Notes: generated by a model from the letters alone, not told the origin. 64,000 nt of DNA from Microvirga calopogonii (GCF_003347665.1 NZ_QDGA01000011.1:62001-126000), one strand, 5' to 3'; shown: positions 28,750 through 38,482, numbered from the stretch's first letter. Translations and numbers: made by a program.

Positions 28750-29499
28750 TTAGATACACCGCCCGCCATCGACCTCCAGCACCACGCCGGTGATCATGCT
28801 GGCCTCGTCCGAGGCGAGGTAGAGCGCCGCGTTGGCGATGTCTTGTGGGGTCGAGAAACGGCCGAGCGGGATCGAGTTGACGAAGAGCTCGCGCTTCTGG
28901 GGCGTGTCCTCCCCCATGAAGGTGGCGAGCAGCGGCGTCTCGCCGGCCACGGGAGCAAGGGCGCAGACGCGGATCTTGTTGGGGGCGAGTTCCACGGCCA
29001 TGGACTTGGTCATGGTGTGCACGGCGCCCTTGGTGCTGTTGTACCAGGTGAGGCCGGGGCGAGGGCGCAGGCCGGCCGTGGAGCCCACATTGATGATCGC
29101 GCCGCCGCCCTGCTTCTGCATCAGCGGCACGGCCGCCTTGGCGAAGAGATAGATCGACTTCACGTTGACCGCAAAGACCCGGTCGAACTCGTCTTCCTCC
29201 ACTTCCAGCATCGGCCGGTTGCGATGGCTGATGCCCGCGTTGTTGACGACGATGTCGAGCTTCCCGAAGGCAGAGACGGTCTTCTCCACTGCGGCATTCA
29301 CATCGGCAGCCTTGGATACGTCGGCGGCTAGGCCGATGGCCGACGAGCCGATCTTCTCGGCTGCGCCCTTGGCCGCTGCTTCATTGATGTCGACGATCGC
29401 GACCTTCGCGCCCTCCCGGGCGAAGGTTTCCGCAATGCCCAGACCGAAACCGGATCCGGCGCCCGTGATCAGCGCCACCTTGCCTTCCAGGCGATTCAT
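28750..29499 (-). CDS. short-chain dehydrogenase/reductase (SDR)
   Basis: A 249-residue classical SDR. Cofactor motif TGAGSGFGLGIAE (residues 12-24), the acidic VDIN after strand 2 that favours NAD, NNAGIS, the catalytic Ser in NVGSTAG and the Tyr-Lys pair in WYNSTKGAV are all present. The C-terminus GVVLEVDGGRCI is typical of 3-oxoacyl-reductase-like members. It is transcribed with the ALDH and ABC genes, which suggests it oxidises an alcohol group of the imported substrate; the substrate itself is not evident. Confidence 0.94.
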   Translation of the reverse strand: MNRLEGKVALITGAGSGFGLGIAETFAREGAKVAIVDINEAAAKGAAEKIGSSAIGLAADVSKAADVNAAVEKTVSAFGKLDIVVNNAGISHRNRPMLEVEEDEFDRVFAVNVKSIYLFAKAAVPLMQKQGGGAIINVGSTAGLRPRPGLTWYNSTKGAVHTMTKSMAVELAPNKIRVCALAPVAGETPLLATFMGEDTPQKRELFVNSIPLGRFSTPQDIANAALYLASDEASMITGVVLEVDGGRCI

Positions 29500-29537
29500 G
29501 TTTCTTCCCCTATTTTACAAATCATGCTGATCCAAAG

Positions 29538-29651
29538 CCTCATCCTGAGGAGGATTGCGTCGGCAATCCGACTCGAAGGACGAGGCGCTTCCAGTGTTTT
29601 CTGGAGTCTCCTTCGAGACGCAGCCTACGGCTGCTCCTCAGGATGAGGGTG
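29538..29651. repeat. dispersed imperfect palindromic repeat, family C
   Basis: CCTCATCCTGAGGAGGATTG at the left end and CTGCTCCTCAGGATGAGG at the right end are inverted copies; the middle has CTTCGAGACG/CTCGAAGGA-like pairs. The whole unit can fold into a long hairpin. This family of palindromes is typical of Rhizobiales intergenic DNA. It sits between the SDR and ALDH genes. Confidence 0.75.
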
Positions 29652-29668
29652 AGTTTTGCTTACACCTG

Positions 29669-31141
29669 TCATCCATGCGCGATGACGAGCGTCTTCGTCG
29701 TCGTGAACTCGACGAGGCCTTCGAAGCCCTTCTCGCGGCCGTGGCCCGACCGGCCGAAGCCGCCGAAGGGCAGCTCGATTCCGCCGCCTGCGCCGTAGCA
29801 GTTCACGAAGACCTGGCCTGCGCGGATGGAACGAGCCACGCGGGTGGAGCGCATGGCGTCGCGGGTCCACACGCCCGCGGCAAGGCCGTAGGGCGTGCCG
29901 TTGGCGAGCCTGACCGCCTCCGCCTCGTCGTCGAAGGGCGTCGCCACCAGAACCGGGCCGAAGACTTCCTCCTGGGACAGGATGCTCTCATGCGGGACCG
30001 GGGCCAGGAAGGCCGGCGCCACGTAATAACCGCCGGCCGGCGCGTCCAGCGCCACAATGCCTTCGCCGATGACGTTCAGCCCCTCGTTGCGGCCACGCTC
30101 CAGGTAGCCGAGGACGCGACGCTGCTGGGCCTGGTTGATCATCGGTCCGAGATCGGGCTCATGCTCGGGATGTCCGGCACGGAGCGTCCGAAAGCGCTCG
30201 GCTACAGCATCGACCACATCCTGGAAGATGCCACGCTGGATCAGCAGGCGGCTGCCCGCCGAGCAGGTCTGGCCGCCGTTCTGGATGATGGCGTTGACGA
30301 GGGTCGGCAGGGCGCGTTCGAGATCCGCGTCATCGAAGACGACCTGGGCCGACTTGCCGCCGAGTTCGAGGGTGACGCCCACGTGGTTCCTGGCCGCCGC
30401 CGTCTGGACCGCCGTGCCGGTCTCGGGACTGCCGGTGAAGGACAGAAAGTCGATGCCCGGATGGGCGGCGAGCGCCGCGCCGGCCGTGCGGCCGAGGCCG
30501 GTCACGACGTTGAGGGCTCCATCAGGGAAGCCGACTTCCCGGGCGAGCGCGGACACGCGGAGGATCGTGAGCGAGGCGTCTTCCGCGGGTTTGACCACCG
30601 TGGCGTTGCCGGCCGCGAGTGCCGCACCGACCGAGCGCCCGAAGATCTGCATCGGGTAGTTCCAGGGCACGATGTGCCCCGTCACCCCGTGCGGTACCCG
30701 CTCGACGCCGATGAAATGGGTATTGAGATAGGGGATCACGTCCCCGTGCAACTTGTCGGCCGCGCTTCCGTAGAACTCGAAATAGCGGGCGAGCGCGATG
30801 GCATCGGCCCGTGACTGACGCAGGGGCTTGCCGTTGTCGCGGCTCTCCAGGATGGCAAGCTCATCCGCACGGGTCTCGACTGCGGCGGCGAGCTTGGTGA
30901 GCAGGCGTCCGCGCTCCGTTGCCGTCAACTTGCCCCAGGGGCCTTCGAAGGCCGCGCGGGCGGCCTTCACGGCTTCGTCGATGTCCTGCGAGGTCCCGGC
31001 CGCGATCCGGGCAAGGAGCGAGCCGTCGACCGGCGAGAGCACGTCGAGGGTCATTCCGTCGGAAGCCGGGCGCTCCTGTCCTCCAATGAGGTTTTGGAAC
31101 ACCATGTTGGGCGCGAGGCGCGCGCTGACCTGATCGTTCAC
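29669..31141 (-). CDS. NAD(P)-dependent aldehyde dehydrogenase
   Basis: A 490-residue ALDH-superfamily enzyme. IVPWNYPMQIF is the Asn-containing motif; LSFTGSPETG contacts NAD; VTLELGGKSAQ carries the catalytic Glu; NGGQTCSAGSR carries the nucleophile Cys; EVFGPVL and the C-terminal PFGGFGRSGHGREKG are present. It probably oxidises an aldehyde to an acid and likely acts after the SDR in a two-step oxidation of an imported compound. The ATPase gene lies 13 bases upstream on the same strand, so they are co-transcribed. Substrate unknown. Confidence 0.94.
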   Translation of the reverse strand: MNDQVSARLAPNMVFQNLIGGQERPASDGMTLDVLSPVDGSLLARIAAGTSQDIDEAVKAARAAFEGPWGKLTATERGRLLTKLAAAVETRADELAILESRDNGKPLRQSRADAIALARYFEFYGSAADKLHGDVIPYLNTHFIGVERVPHGVTGHIVPWNYPMQIFGRSVGAALAAGNATVVKPAEDASLTILRVSALAREVGFPDGALNVVTGLGRTAGAALAAHPGIDFLSFTGSPETGTAVQTAAARNHVGVTLELGGKSAQVVFDDADLERALPTLVNAIIQNGGQTCSAGSRLLIQRGIFQDVVDAVAERFRTLRAGHPEHEPDLGPMINQAQQRRVLGYLERGRNEGLNVIGEGIVALDAPAGGYYVAPAFLAPVPHESILSQEEVFGPVLVATPFDDEAEAVRLANGTPYGLAAGVWTRDAMRSTRVARSIRAGQVFVNCYGAGGGIELPFGGFGRSGHGREKGFEGLVEFTTTKTLVIAHG

Positions 31142-31154
31142 GGATATCGTCTCC

Positions 31155-32771
31155 CTAAATCATCTTGTTCATGCCCGGCACGGCGGCCAGGAGCTGACGC
31201 GTGTACGCGTCCCGCGGGTGCGCGAAGAGTTGCGCGGTTTCGGCCATTTCCACAATCCGGCCTTTTTGCATAACTGCCACGCGGTCGCAGATCTGGGCTG
31301 CGACTCGCAGATCGTGGGTGATGAAGAGAATGGCAAGGCCTAACTCCTCCTGAAGCCCCCGGATCAGCTTGAGGATTTCGGCCTGAACCGACACGTCGAG
31401 GGCCGAGACGGCCTCGTCGGCCACCAGCACGTCCGGCTTCATGGCGAGCGCTCGGGCGATGCCGATGCGCTGGCGCTGACCACCGGAGAACTCGTGCGGA
31501 TAGCGGTCGACGGCCTTGGCCGGCAGGCCAACCTTCTCCAGGAGAAGCTGTGCCTCGTCCAGCGCCTTGCCCGGCTCTTCCCCCTGGGTGACCGGCCCCT
31601 CGGCGATGATGCGTCCCACGGTCCGCCGTGGGTTGAGGGAGGCGAAGGGATCCTGGAACACCATCTGGATCCGGCGACGGTATGGCCTCAACTCACGCTG
31701 GGACAGGGTGCCGAAGGAAAGGTCCCCGATCTCGATGGCGCCGCCATCCGGCTCGATCAGGCGCAGCACGCAGCGCCCCACGGTCGACTTGCCGGAGCCG
31801 GATTCGCCCACGAGCCCCAGGGTCTCGCCGCGCCGGATGTCGAAGCTCACCGCATCGGCGGCCTGGACTTCGCGGCTTTTGCGAAACAAGCCGCGTCCGC
31901 CGTAAGCCTTGGTCAACGCATTGACCTTGAGGGCAATGGGCTGTCCGGCGAGGGGCTTGGGGGCGGGAGGGGTCAGCGATGGCACCGCCGCCAGAAGGCG
32001 CTTTGTGTAAGGGTGCTGCGGACGGGTCAGCACTTCCTCGACCGGTCCCTCTTCGACGAGTTCCCCCTGCTGGAGAACGGCGACCCGGTCGGCGATCTCG
32101 GCCACGACGCCGAAATCGTGGGTGATGAAGAGCACGGCCGTGCCCTTCTTCCGGCGCAGGTTGTCGATGAGCTTCAGGACCTGGGCCTGGGTTGTCACGT
32201 CGAGGGCCGTCGTCGGCTCGTCGGCGATCAGGAGCTTAGGCTCAAGGGCGAGTGCCATGGCGATCATGACCCGCTGGCGCTGCCCGCCCGAGAGCTCGTG
32301 CGGATAGGCCTTCGCGATCAGCTCCGGGTTCGGCAGGTTGACTTCAGAGAGCAGGTCGAGGACGCGGCGGTCGCGCTCGGCGGGGCTGAGAAGGCCATGG
32401 GCGCGGAAGGTTTCCGCGATCTGGTCGGCCACACGCATTACCGGGTTGAGTGAGGTCATCGGCTCCTGGAATACGGTGCCGACCTCCCGGCCGCGCACGT
32501 CGCACCAGCGGGGCTCGTCGAGGGCCAGGAGATCGCGTCCGCCGAGCCTGATCGAGCCGGACAGGACCGCGACGCCCGGTGGCAGGAGCCCGATGGTCGC
32601 CATGGCGGTCATGGACTTGCCGGACGCGGATTCGCCTACGACGCAGAGCGTCTCGCCTGGATTGATGGAGAGCGACAGGTCCTTGATCGCATGCTGCCGA
32701 TCGGCCAGGGCGGGGAGGCCGATGGAGAGGTTCTGGATCGACAGCACGGGGGAGAGAGGGCTCAACATCAT
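31155..32771 (-). CDS. fused two-domain ATPase of the peptide-class ABC importer (DppD-DppF type)
   Basis: A 538-residue protein with two nucleotide-binding domains. The first has Walker A GESASGKS, signature LSGGQRQRV and Walker B LLIADEPTTALD; the second has GESGSGKST, FSGGQRQRI and VLVADEAVSALD. Domain boundaries are about 1-265 and 285-535. A C-terminal oligopeptide-type region (HPYTKRLLAAVP) follows each domain. It would energise the DppB/DppC permeases at 22605-24388. Fused ATPases of this kind occur in alphaproteobacteria. A second Met follows the first directly, so the start is ambiguous by one residue. Confidence 0.94.
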   Translation of the reverse strand: MMLSPLSPVLSIQNLSIGLPALADRQHAIKDLSLSINPGETLCVVGESASGKSMTAMATIGLLPPGVAVLSGSIRLGGRDLLALDEPRWCDVRGREVGTVFQEPMTSLNPVMRVADQIAETFRAHGLLSPAERDRRVLDLLSEVNLPNPELIAKAYPHELSGGQRQRVMIAMALALEPKLLIADEPTTALDVTTQAQVLKLIDNLRRKKGTAVLFITHDFGVVAEIADRVAVLQQGELVEEGPVEEVLTRPQHPYTKRLLAAVPSLTPPAPKPLAGQPIALKVNALTKAYGGRGLFRKSREVQAADAVSFDIRRGETLGLVGESGSGKSTVGRCVLRLIEPDGGAIEIGDLSFGTLSQRELRPYRRRIQMVFQDPFASLNPRRTVGRIIAEGPVTQGEEPGKALDEAQLLLEKVGLPAKAVDRYPHEFSGGQRQRIGIARALAMKPDVLVADEAVSALDVSVQAEILKLIRGLQEELGLAILFITHDLRVAAQICDRVAVMQKGRIVEMAETAQLFAHPRDAYTRQLLAAVPGMNKMI

Positions 32772-32901
32772 GCTCCTGCGGAGTTCGGAGGCTCATCCTT
32801 GCGATCTCTGCCGCTTCGTCAATCCATCTTGTCTGACGTCATGTTGAGAATGGAGCCGGCGCTGCCATATCATCACGCTCATCAGGAGGAGTCCCGACCC
32901 C

Positions 32902-34329
32902 GTGCACGACGTCGTTCAAAATCCAGTGGAGGACAGGCTGCAGACTTGCCTGAACGCGCAGCGTGCCGCCCTGGCCGTGCACGGGCCTCTGACACCCGAG
33001 CGGCGGGCCGAAGGCCTCGACGGGCTGGCGAAAGCCGTCATCCGCCATGCTGATGATTTTGCGAGCGCCATCGCGGTTGATTTCGGGCATCGCTCCTTTC
33101 ACGAAACGAAGCTCGCCGATCTCTATCCCGTAGTGGCGGCCTTGCACCATGCGCGAAAACATTTCCGGACCTGGATGAAGCCGCGGCGCCGCCCTGTCCA
33201 GCTCATGTTCCAACCGGGCCGGGGGCGGGTGCATTATCAGCCCCTCGGCGTCGTCGGGATCGTCAGCCCGTGGAATTATCCGGTCCAGCTCACGCTCTCT
33301 CCGCTCGCGGGAGCGTTGGCTGCGGGGAACCGGGTCATGGTCAAGCCGTCCGAGATCACGCCACGCACCTCCGCTCTGCTTGAGCAGATCATCGGCGAGG
33401 TGTTCGATCCTTTGGAAGTCGCGGTGATCCAGGGCGGACCGGATGTGGCGAAAGCCTTCGCGCGATTGAAACTCGATCATCTGTTCTTCACCGGTTCCAC
33501 GGCGGTCGGGCGCCAGGTGATGCAGGCGGCGGCGCATAATCTCGTGCCGGTGACGCTCGAATTGGGAGGAAAATCTCCGGCTCTGGTGGCGGCCGATTAT
33601 CCGGTCGAGAAGGCTGCCGAGCGGATCGCCGTGGGCAAGCTGTTCAATGCGGGGCAGACCTGCATCGCCCCCGATTACGTGCTCGTGCCTCGCGACGTTG
33701 AAGACACCTTCATGGCAGCCTATCGCGATGCAGTAGCGCGACTCTATCCGTCGCTTGCCGCCAATCCCGATTACACGGCGATCATCAACGAGCGGCATTA
33801 CGAGCGCCTTCGTCATCTCGTCGCGGATGCTCGATCCTGCGGCGCACGGATGCACGAGATCAATCCAGCTGGGGAGACATTCGATCCGTCGCGGCGAAAG
33901 ATGGCACCCGTTGTCCTGACGGACGTGCCGGATCACGCAGATATCATGAGCGAGGAGATCTTCGGTCCCGTGCTACCGGTGATCGCCTTTGACGATCTTG
34001 ATGAAGCCTGCCGCTTCATCGCAGCGCGACCGCATCCGCTGGCGCTCTATCCGTTCAGTCATGACCGCAGAATCGTGGACCGCATTCTCGAGCGGACCAT
34101 TTCGGGAGGCGTGACCGTCAACGATACGCTGCTCCATTGCGTACAGGAGGAGTTGCCCTTCGGCGGCGTGGGCTCGAGCGGCATGGGCGCCTATCACGGC
34201 GAGGCCGGATTCCGGACCTTTAGCCATGCGAGATCCGTCTTCCGCCAGGCTCGCTTCAACGGCGCCGGAATGTCGAAGCCGCCTTACGGCAGCCGCATGA
34301 ACCGCCTCCTGGCTATGCTGCTGCGCTAG
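32902..34329 (+). CDS. coniferyl-aldehyde dehydrogenase-like aldehyde dehydrogenase (CalB type)
   Basis: A 475-residue ALDH of the coniferyl aldehyde dehydrogenase subgroup. Features are the subgroup's LQTCLNAQRAALAVHGPLTPERRAEGL N-terminus, IVSPWNYPVQLTLSPLAGALAAGN, LEQIIGEVFDPLEVAVIQGG, FFTGSTAVGR, catalytic Glu in VTLELGGKSPA and Cys in FNAGQTCIAP. It starts at GTG 32902, with AGGAGGAG about 11 bases upstream. It likely oxidises aromatic or medium-chain aldehydes. The 3' end overlaps the convergent sensor-kinase gene by 17 bases. Confidence 0.9.
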   Translation: MHDVVQNPVEDRLQTCLNAQRAALAVHGPLTPERRAEGLDGLAKAVIRHADDFASAIAVDFGHRSFHETKLADLYPVVAALHHARKHFRTWMKPRRRPVQLMFQPGRGRVHYQPLGVVGIVSPWNYPVQLTLSPLAGALAAGNRVMVKPSEITPRTSALLEQIIGEVFDPLEVAVIQGGPDVAKAFARLKLDHLFFTGSTAVGRQVMQAAAHNLVPVTLELGGKSPALVAADYPVEKAAERIAVGKLFNAGQTCIAPDYVLVPRDVEDTFMAAYRDAVARLYPSLAANPDYTAIINERHYERLRHLVADARSCGARMHEINPAGETFDPSRRKMAPVVLTDVPDHADIMSEEIFGPVLPVIAFDDLDEACRFIAARPHPLALYPFSHDRRIVDRILERTISGGVTVNDTLLHCVQEELPFGGVGSSGMGAYHGEAGFRTFSHARSVFRQARFNGAGMSKPPYGSRMNRLLAMLLR

Positions 34330-36376
34330 ATGTATGCGCCAGCGGCACGGAGATGTCGTAGGAAACGCCGCTTTCCGCGAAGTTGAGCACCATGTAGCCA
34401 CCGAGCTCGCCCTCGATGCTGCGGCGGATCAGGCGCGAGCCGAAGCCCTGGCGTTTCGGTGGCGGCACGGCAGGACCACCGCTTTCCGTCCAGCAAATGC
34501 GCAATTGATCCGGGCGATCCTCATGTTCGGTGATCGACCAGCTCACTTCGAGAAGTCCCGTATTGGTCGAGAGCGCCCCGTACTTGGCCGCGTTCGTCAC
34601 CAGCTCGTGCAGGACCAATCCGAGATTGATGGCATAGCGCGCCGGGAGCCTGACGTCGGGTCCCGTCAGCACGACCCTCTCATCTCCCTGCTTGCGATAG
34701 GGCGCCAGCTCCTGCTCGGCCACATCGCGGAGCTCCGCCTCGCGCCAGGATTTGCGGGTCAGCAGGTTGTGCGTTTTCGACAGCGCGAGCAGCCGGCCCT
34801 CGAAGGCTTCCTTGAACTGAGCGGGGGAGTCGGTGGTGCGCAGGGTTTGGGATGCAATGGACTGTACGGTTGTCAGGGTGTTCTTCACCCGGTGATTCAG
34901 CTCATCGAGGAAGAAGCGCTGCTGCTCCTCGGCGTGCTTCTGTTCCGTGATGTCCTGGAAGATCCCGATGAAATAAGCGGGCCTTCTCTGAATGTCGAAG
35001 AAAACGCGGCCTTTGGAGTTGATCCAGCGCAGATTACCGTTGGGAAGTCGGATGCGGTACTCGTCCTGATAATCTCCCTGGTTCTTGACGGCGTCGTACC
35101 ATTTCTGAATGACGCGATCCAAATCCTCGGGGTGAAGGATTTCCAGCCAGTACTTGTTGTCCATCGCCTCATTGTAACGAGACAGCCCGAGCATCGCCGC
35201 CGCCTGGCTGGACCAGCCGCCGACATTCTTGTTGGGGTCGAACCACCAGGTGCCCATATGCCCCGCTTCGAGGGCAAGGCGCGCTCGCTCCTCGCTGGCC
35301 TGAAGCGCCTTCTGCCGTTCAGCCACATCGTCCATCAGGTCATTGAAGGCCCGTGCCAGGATGCCGAACTCCCCGGATTTCCCCGGCAGCGCAATGCGTG
35401 CTCGATAATCGCCCTGCCTCCAGGCCCGGATGCCGTCCGTCACGAGCTCGAAGGGCTTGGTGATGAACGCGCGGCTGAGGAGGGCGGACAGGGACAGCGC
35501 CAGGACGAGCGCGGCCGCAATCAGCATGAACCCGCGTCTTGCCGCTTGGTTGATCAGCGCGAAGGCCGCCTTCGTGGACAAGCCGACATTGATGTAGATG
35601 TCGTGGGGTGGTGTCGCGATCGGGATGTAGCCGATGATGCGGCGGGCGCCGTCGAGGCTCGTGGTTTCCGCCGTCCCGGGACTCTTCGCCATGGCCTGAC
35701 GCATGTATTCCGGAGGCAGGAGCTTCCCGATCAGCCGCTCCGGATTGGGATTCTGCACAAGGACGATTCCCCTCCGATCGGCAATCGTCAGGGAGCCGTC
35801 ATCCGGGACAGTGCGCTCCTTCAGCTTTTGGCCGAGCCATTTCAGATCGAGCGCAGCTGCCAGGACTCCGATCACGTCGCCCCGGTCGTTCCAGATCGGC
35901 AGGGCGAGGGGCAGAACGGGATGGGGGGGCAGGTCACCTTCCTCGAAGACCGGAGTATATTCGCCGACCACGAGATCCTTGTCTCCCAGGGCCTGATGGA
36001 AATAGGAGCGGTCGGCATAATAATGCTTTGTGTCGGTGGTCCCTGTCGGGCGGCAACGGATGTGCCCGCTGATGTCCATCGCCACGAAGGACAGCACATA
36101 AGGCACCTTTTCCTGGATGGCCTTCATGTAGGAGCTGCACGCGGCCGTGTCGAAGGAACGGATGGACGGAGACTCGTCCACGGCCAGCAGAAGGCCGTGG
36201 ATGCCGTCGAAGATCCGCTCGATTTCCGCGTCCACCAGCTGCGCCTGCCTGATGGCGAGGTCGCTTACCTCCGCTTCCCGGGCACGGCGCAGCGAGACTT
36301 CCGTGTAAGTCCAGATGACGATCGCCGGAAGAACCGAGATCAAAGCAAGAAGAAGCAGACGCCTCGTCAGTGTCAT
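34313..36376 (-). CDS. membrane-bound sensor histidine kinase: dCache, HAMP, PAS and HWE kinase domains
   Basis: Counting from the ATG at 36376 the protein has 687 residues; a GTG at 36430 would add 18. TM1 is at about 7-25, a periplasmic Cache-type sensor at 30-280 (YYADRSYFHQALGD, then GVLAAALDLKWL), TM2 at about 282-301, then HAMP, a PAS domain (about 365-480, MGTWWFDPN, then ENRL-like YRIRLPNGNLRWI and ITEQKHAEE) and the kinase. The phospho-acceptor is His495 in DELNHRVKNTLTTVQS; the HWE hallmarks are LHELVTNAAKYGALS and WTESGGP. HWE kinases in alphaproteobacteria are often linked to general stress or light response. No partner response regulator is adjacent. Confidence 0.92.
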   Translation of the reverse strand: MTLTRRLLLLALISVLPAIVIWTYTEVSLRRAREAEVSDLAIRQAQLVDAEIERIFDGIHGLLLAVDESPSIRSFDTAACSSYMKAIQEKVPYVLSFVAMDISGHIRCRPTGTTDTKHYYADRSYFHQALGDKDLVVGEYTPVFEEGDLPPHPVLPLALPIWNDRGDVIGVLAAALDLKWLGQKLKERTVPDDGSLTIADRRGIVLVQNPNPERLIGKLLPPEYMRQAMAKSPGTAETTSLDGARRIIGYIPIATPPHDIYINVGLSTKAAFALINQAARRGFMLIAAALVLALSLSALLSRAFITKPFELVTDGIRAWRQGDYRARIALPGKSGEFGILARAFNDLMDDVAERQKALQASEERARLALEAGHMGTWWFDPNKNVGGWSSQAAAMLGLSRYNEAMDNKYWLEILHPEDLDRVIQKWYDAVKNQGDYQDEYRIRLPNGNLRWINSKGRVFFDIQRRPAYFIGIFQDITEQKHAEEQQRFFLDELNHRVKNTLTTVQSIASQTLRTTDSPAQFKEAFEGRLLALSKTHNLLTRKSWREAELRDVAEQELAPYRKQGDERVVLTGPDVRLPARYAINLGLVLHELVTNAAKYGALSTNTGLLEVSWSITEHEDRPDQLRICWTESGGPAVPPPKRQGFGSRLIRRSIEGELGGYMVLNFAESGVSYDISVPLAHTSSAAA

Positions 36377-36622
36377 GCAAACGCTCAGCTTAACGTGGGA
36401 AGGGGACCATAAACCGCGGTAACCGTCCACCCCTCAGCCGCATCGTGCGGAAAAGTAGCTTGGGTTTTCGCCGGCGCGGCCCTCCGGTTCCGCTCAAACG
36501 ACGCGCAAGTCCTAAGGTCAGCATCGGACAAATCCCAAAAGTGCAGTCCACTATCGGGCCCGATGCTTTAACGGATGGGACCGGTCTTGCATCTGCGACG
36601 AAGAGGTGTCAGGTGAGCGGGA

Positions 36623-38434
36623 ATGGCGCTTCCTCCTCTTCTTCTCCTTCAAGATATCGCTCTCACATTCGGCGGCACACCGCTGATCGAGAGCGCCGAG
36701 CTGTCCGTCTCTCCAGGCGAGCGGGCGTGCCTCGTGGGCCGCAACGGCTCGGGCAAGTCCACCCTGCTCAAAATCGCCGCAGGCCTCGTCGAAGCCGACC
36801 GTGGCAAGCGCTTCGTGCAGCCGGGGGCGACCGTACGCTATCTGGCGCAGGAGCCCGATCTCTCGGCCTATCCTACGACCCTTGCCTATGTGGAGGCGGG
36901 CTTGGGGCCGGGCGACGACCCTTACCGGGCACGCTACCTGCTGGAGCAGCTGGGGCTGACCGGCGAGGAGAAGCCCGCCGACCTGTCCGGCGGCGAGGCC
37001 CGCCGGGCTGCGCTCGCCCATGTGCTGGCGCCCCAGCCGGACATCCTGCTCCTTGACGAGCCGACGAACCATCTCGACCTCCCGGTGATCGAGTGGCTGG
37101 AAGGCGAGCTGAAGAGCCTCCGGTCCGCCCTCGTGCTGATCAGCCACGACCGCCGCTTCCTGGAGAGCCTGTCGCAGGCCACCGTCTGGCTCGACCGGGG
37201 CAGGACCCGCCGCATGGATCGGGGCTTTGCCCATTTCGAGGAATGGCGCGATCAGGTGCTGGAGCAGGAGGAGGCCGAGCATCATAAGCTGGGCCGCAAG
37301 CTCGTGGCCGAAGCCGACTGGCTGCGTTACGGGGTGACCGCCCGGCGCAAGCGCAACGTCCGCCGTCTCGGCAACCTCCAGGCCATGCGCCAGCAATACC
37401 GGGACCGCCAGCGGGCCGTCGGTACGGTCAATATGAGCCTCGCCGAGGCCGAGCAGTCCGGCACCCTGGTGGTCGAGGCGGAGGGCATCTCGAAGTCCTA
37501 CGGCGACCGGCCGATCGTGTCTAACCTGTCGCTGCGCGTCCTGCGTGGCGACCGTCTCGGCATCATCGGACCGAACGGGGCAGGCAAGACGACCCTCATC
37601 AACCTGCTCACCGGCGCCCTGGAGCCGGACGAGGGCCGGGTGCGGCTCGGCTCCAATCTGCAGATGGTCACCCTCGACCAGCGCCGCGCGAGCCTCGATC
37701 CCGACGCCACCGTGGCCGAGACCCTGACCGGCGGGCGCGGGGATTCCGTCACCATCGGCGGGCAAACCAAGCACGTCATCGGCTACATGAAGGACTTCCT
37801 ATTCTCTCCCGAGCAGGCCCGCACCCCCGTGGGGGTGCTCTCAGGGGGAGAGCGCAACCGCCTCATCCTGGCCCGGGCCCTGGCCCAGCCCTCCAATCTC
37901 CTGGTGCTGGACGAGCCCACCAACGATCTCGATCTCGAAACCCTCGATCTCCTGGAGGAGATGATCCAGGATTATTCGGGCACCGTGATCCTGGTCAGCC
38001 ACGACCGCGATTTCCTCGATCGTACGGTCAGTTCCGTCCTGGTGTCGGAAGGCGAGGGGCGCTGGATCGAATATGCGGGCGGTTACACGGACATGGTGGC
38101 CCAGCGCGGCCGCGGCGTTCAGGCCCGAATCGTCGAGAAGGACGCCAAGACGAAGAGCGCCGACAAGCCTGCCGCCCAGGCCGCTCCGGCCTCGAAGCGC
38201 AAACTCTCCTTCAACGAGCAGCATGATCTCAAGACCCTGCCTCAGCGCATGGCCGAGATGGAGGCCAAGATCGCCAAGGTCCAGGAGATCCTCGCCGATC
38301 CGGAACTCTATTCCCGCGACCCGGCCCGTTTCCAGAAGGCCATGGATGCACTGACGCAGTTGCAGACGGAACTACACACGGCCGAGGAACGGTGGCTGGA
38401 GCTGGAGATGCTGCGGGAGGAGCTGGAGGGGTGA
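36623..38434 (+). CDS. ABC-F family ATP-binding protein (Uup-like)
   Basis: A 603-residue soluble protein with two tandem ATPase domains. The first has GRNGSGKST, LSGGEARRAA and LLLDEPTNHLD; the second has GPNGAGKTT, LSGGERNRL and LVLDEPTNDLD. A charged linker with helix pairs spans about 225-280 (the position of the P-site tRNA interaction motif). The C-terminal region (about 510-603) is a coiled coil (MAEMEAKIAKVQEILADPELY, then LELEMLREEL), typical of Uup. ABC-F proteins act on ribosomes or, for Uup, on branched DNA. No membrane domain is present. Confidence 0.93.
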   Translation: MALPPLLLLQDIALTFGGTPLIESAELSVSPGERACLVGRNGSGKSTLLKIAAGLVEADRGKRFVQPGATVRYLAQEPDLSAYPTTLAYVEAGLGPGDDPYRARYLLEQLGLTGEEKPADLSGGEARRAALAHVLAPQPDILLLDEPTNHLDLPVIEWLEGELKSLRSALVLISHDRRFLESLSQATVWLDRGRTRRMDRGFAHFEEWRDQVLEQEEAEHHKLGRKLVAEADWLRYGVTARRKRNVRRLGNLQAMRQQYRDRQRAVGTVNMSLAEAEQSGTLVVEAEGISKSYGDRPIVSNLSLRVLRGDRLGIIGPNGAGKTTLINLLTGALEPDEGRVRLGSNLQMVTLDQRRASLDPDATVAETLTGGRGDSVTIGGQTKHVIGYMKDFLFSPEQARTPVGVLSGGERNRLILARALAQPSNLLVLDEPTNDLDLETLDLLEEMIQDYSGTVILVSHDRDFLDRTVSSVLVSEGEGRWIEYAGGYTDMVAQRGRGVQARIVEKDAKTKSADKPAAQAAPASKRKLSFNEQHDLKTLPQRMAEMEAKIAKVQEILADPELYSRDPARFQKAMDALTQLQTELHTAEERWLELEMLREELEG

Positions 38435-38482
38435 CGGCCGAGAGCTCGGCTCCTGTCCTTCAGTCGCGAGCGGTCGAACTGA

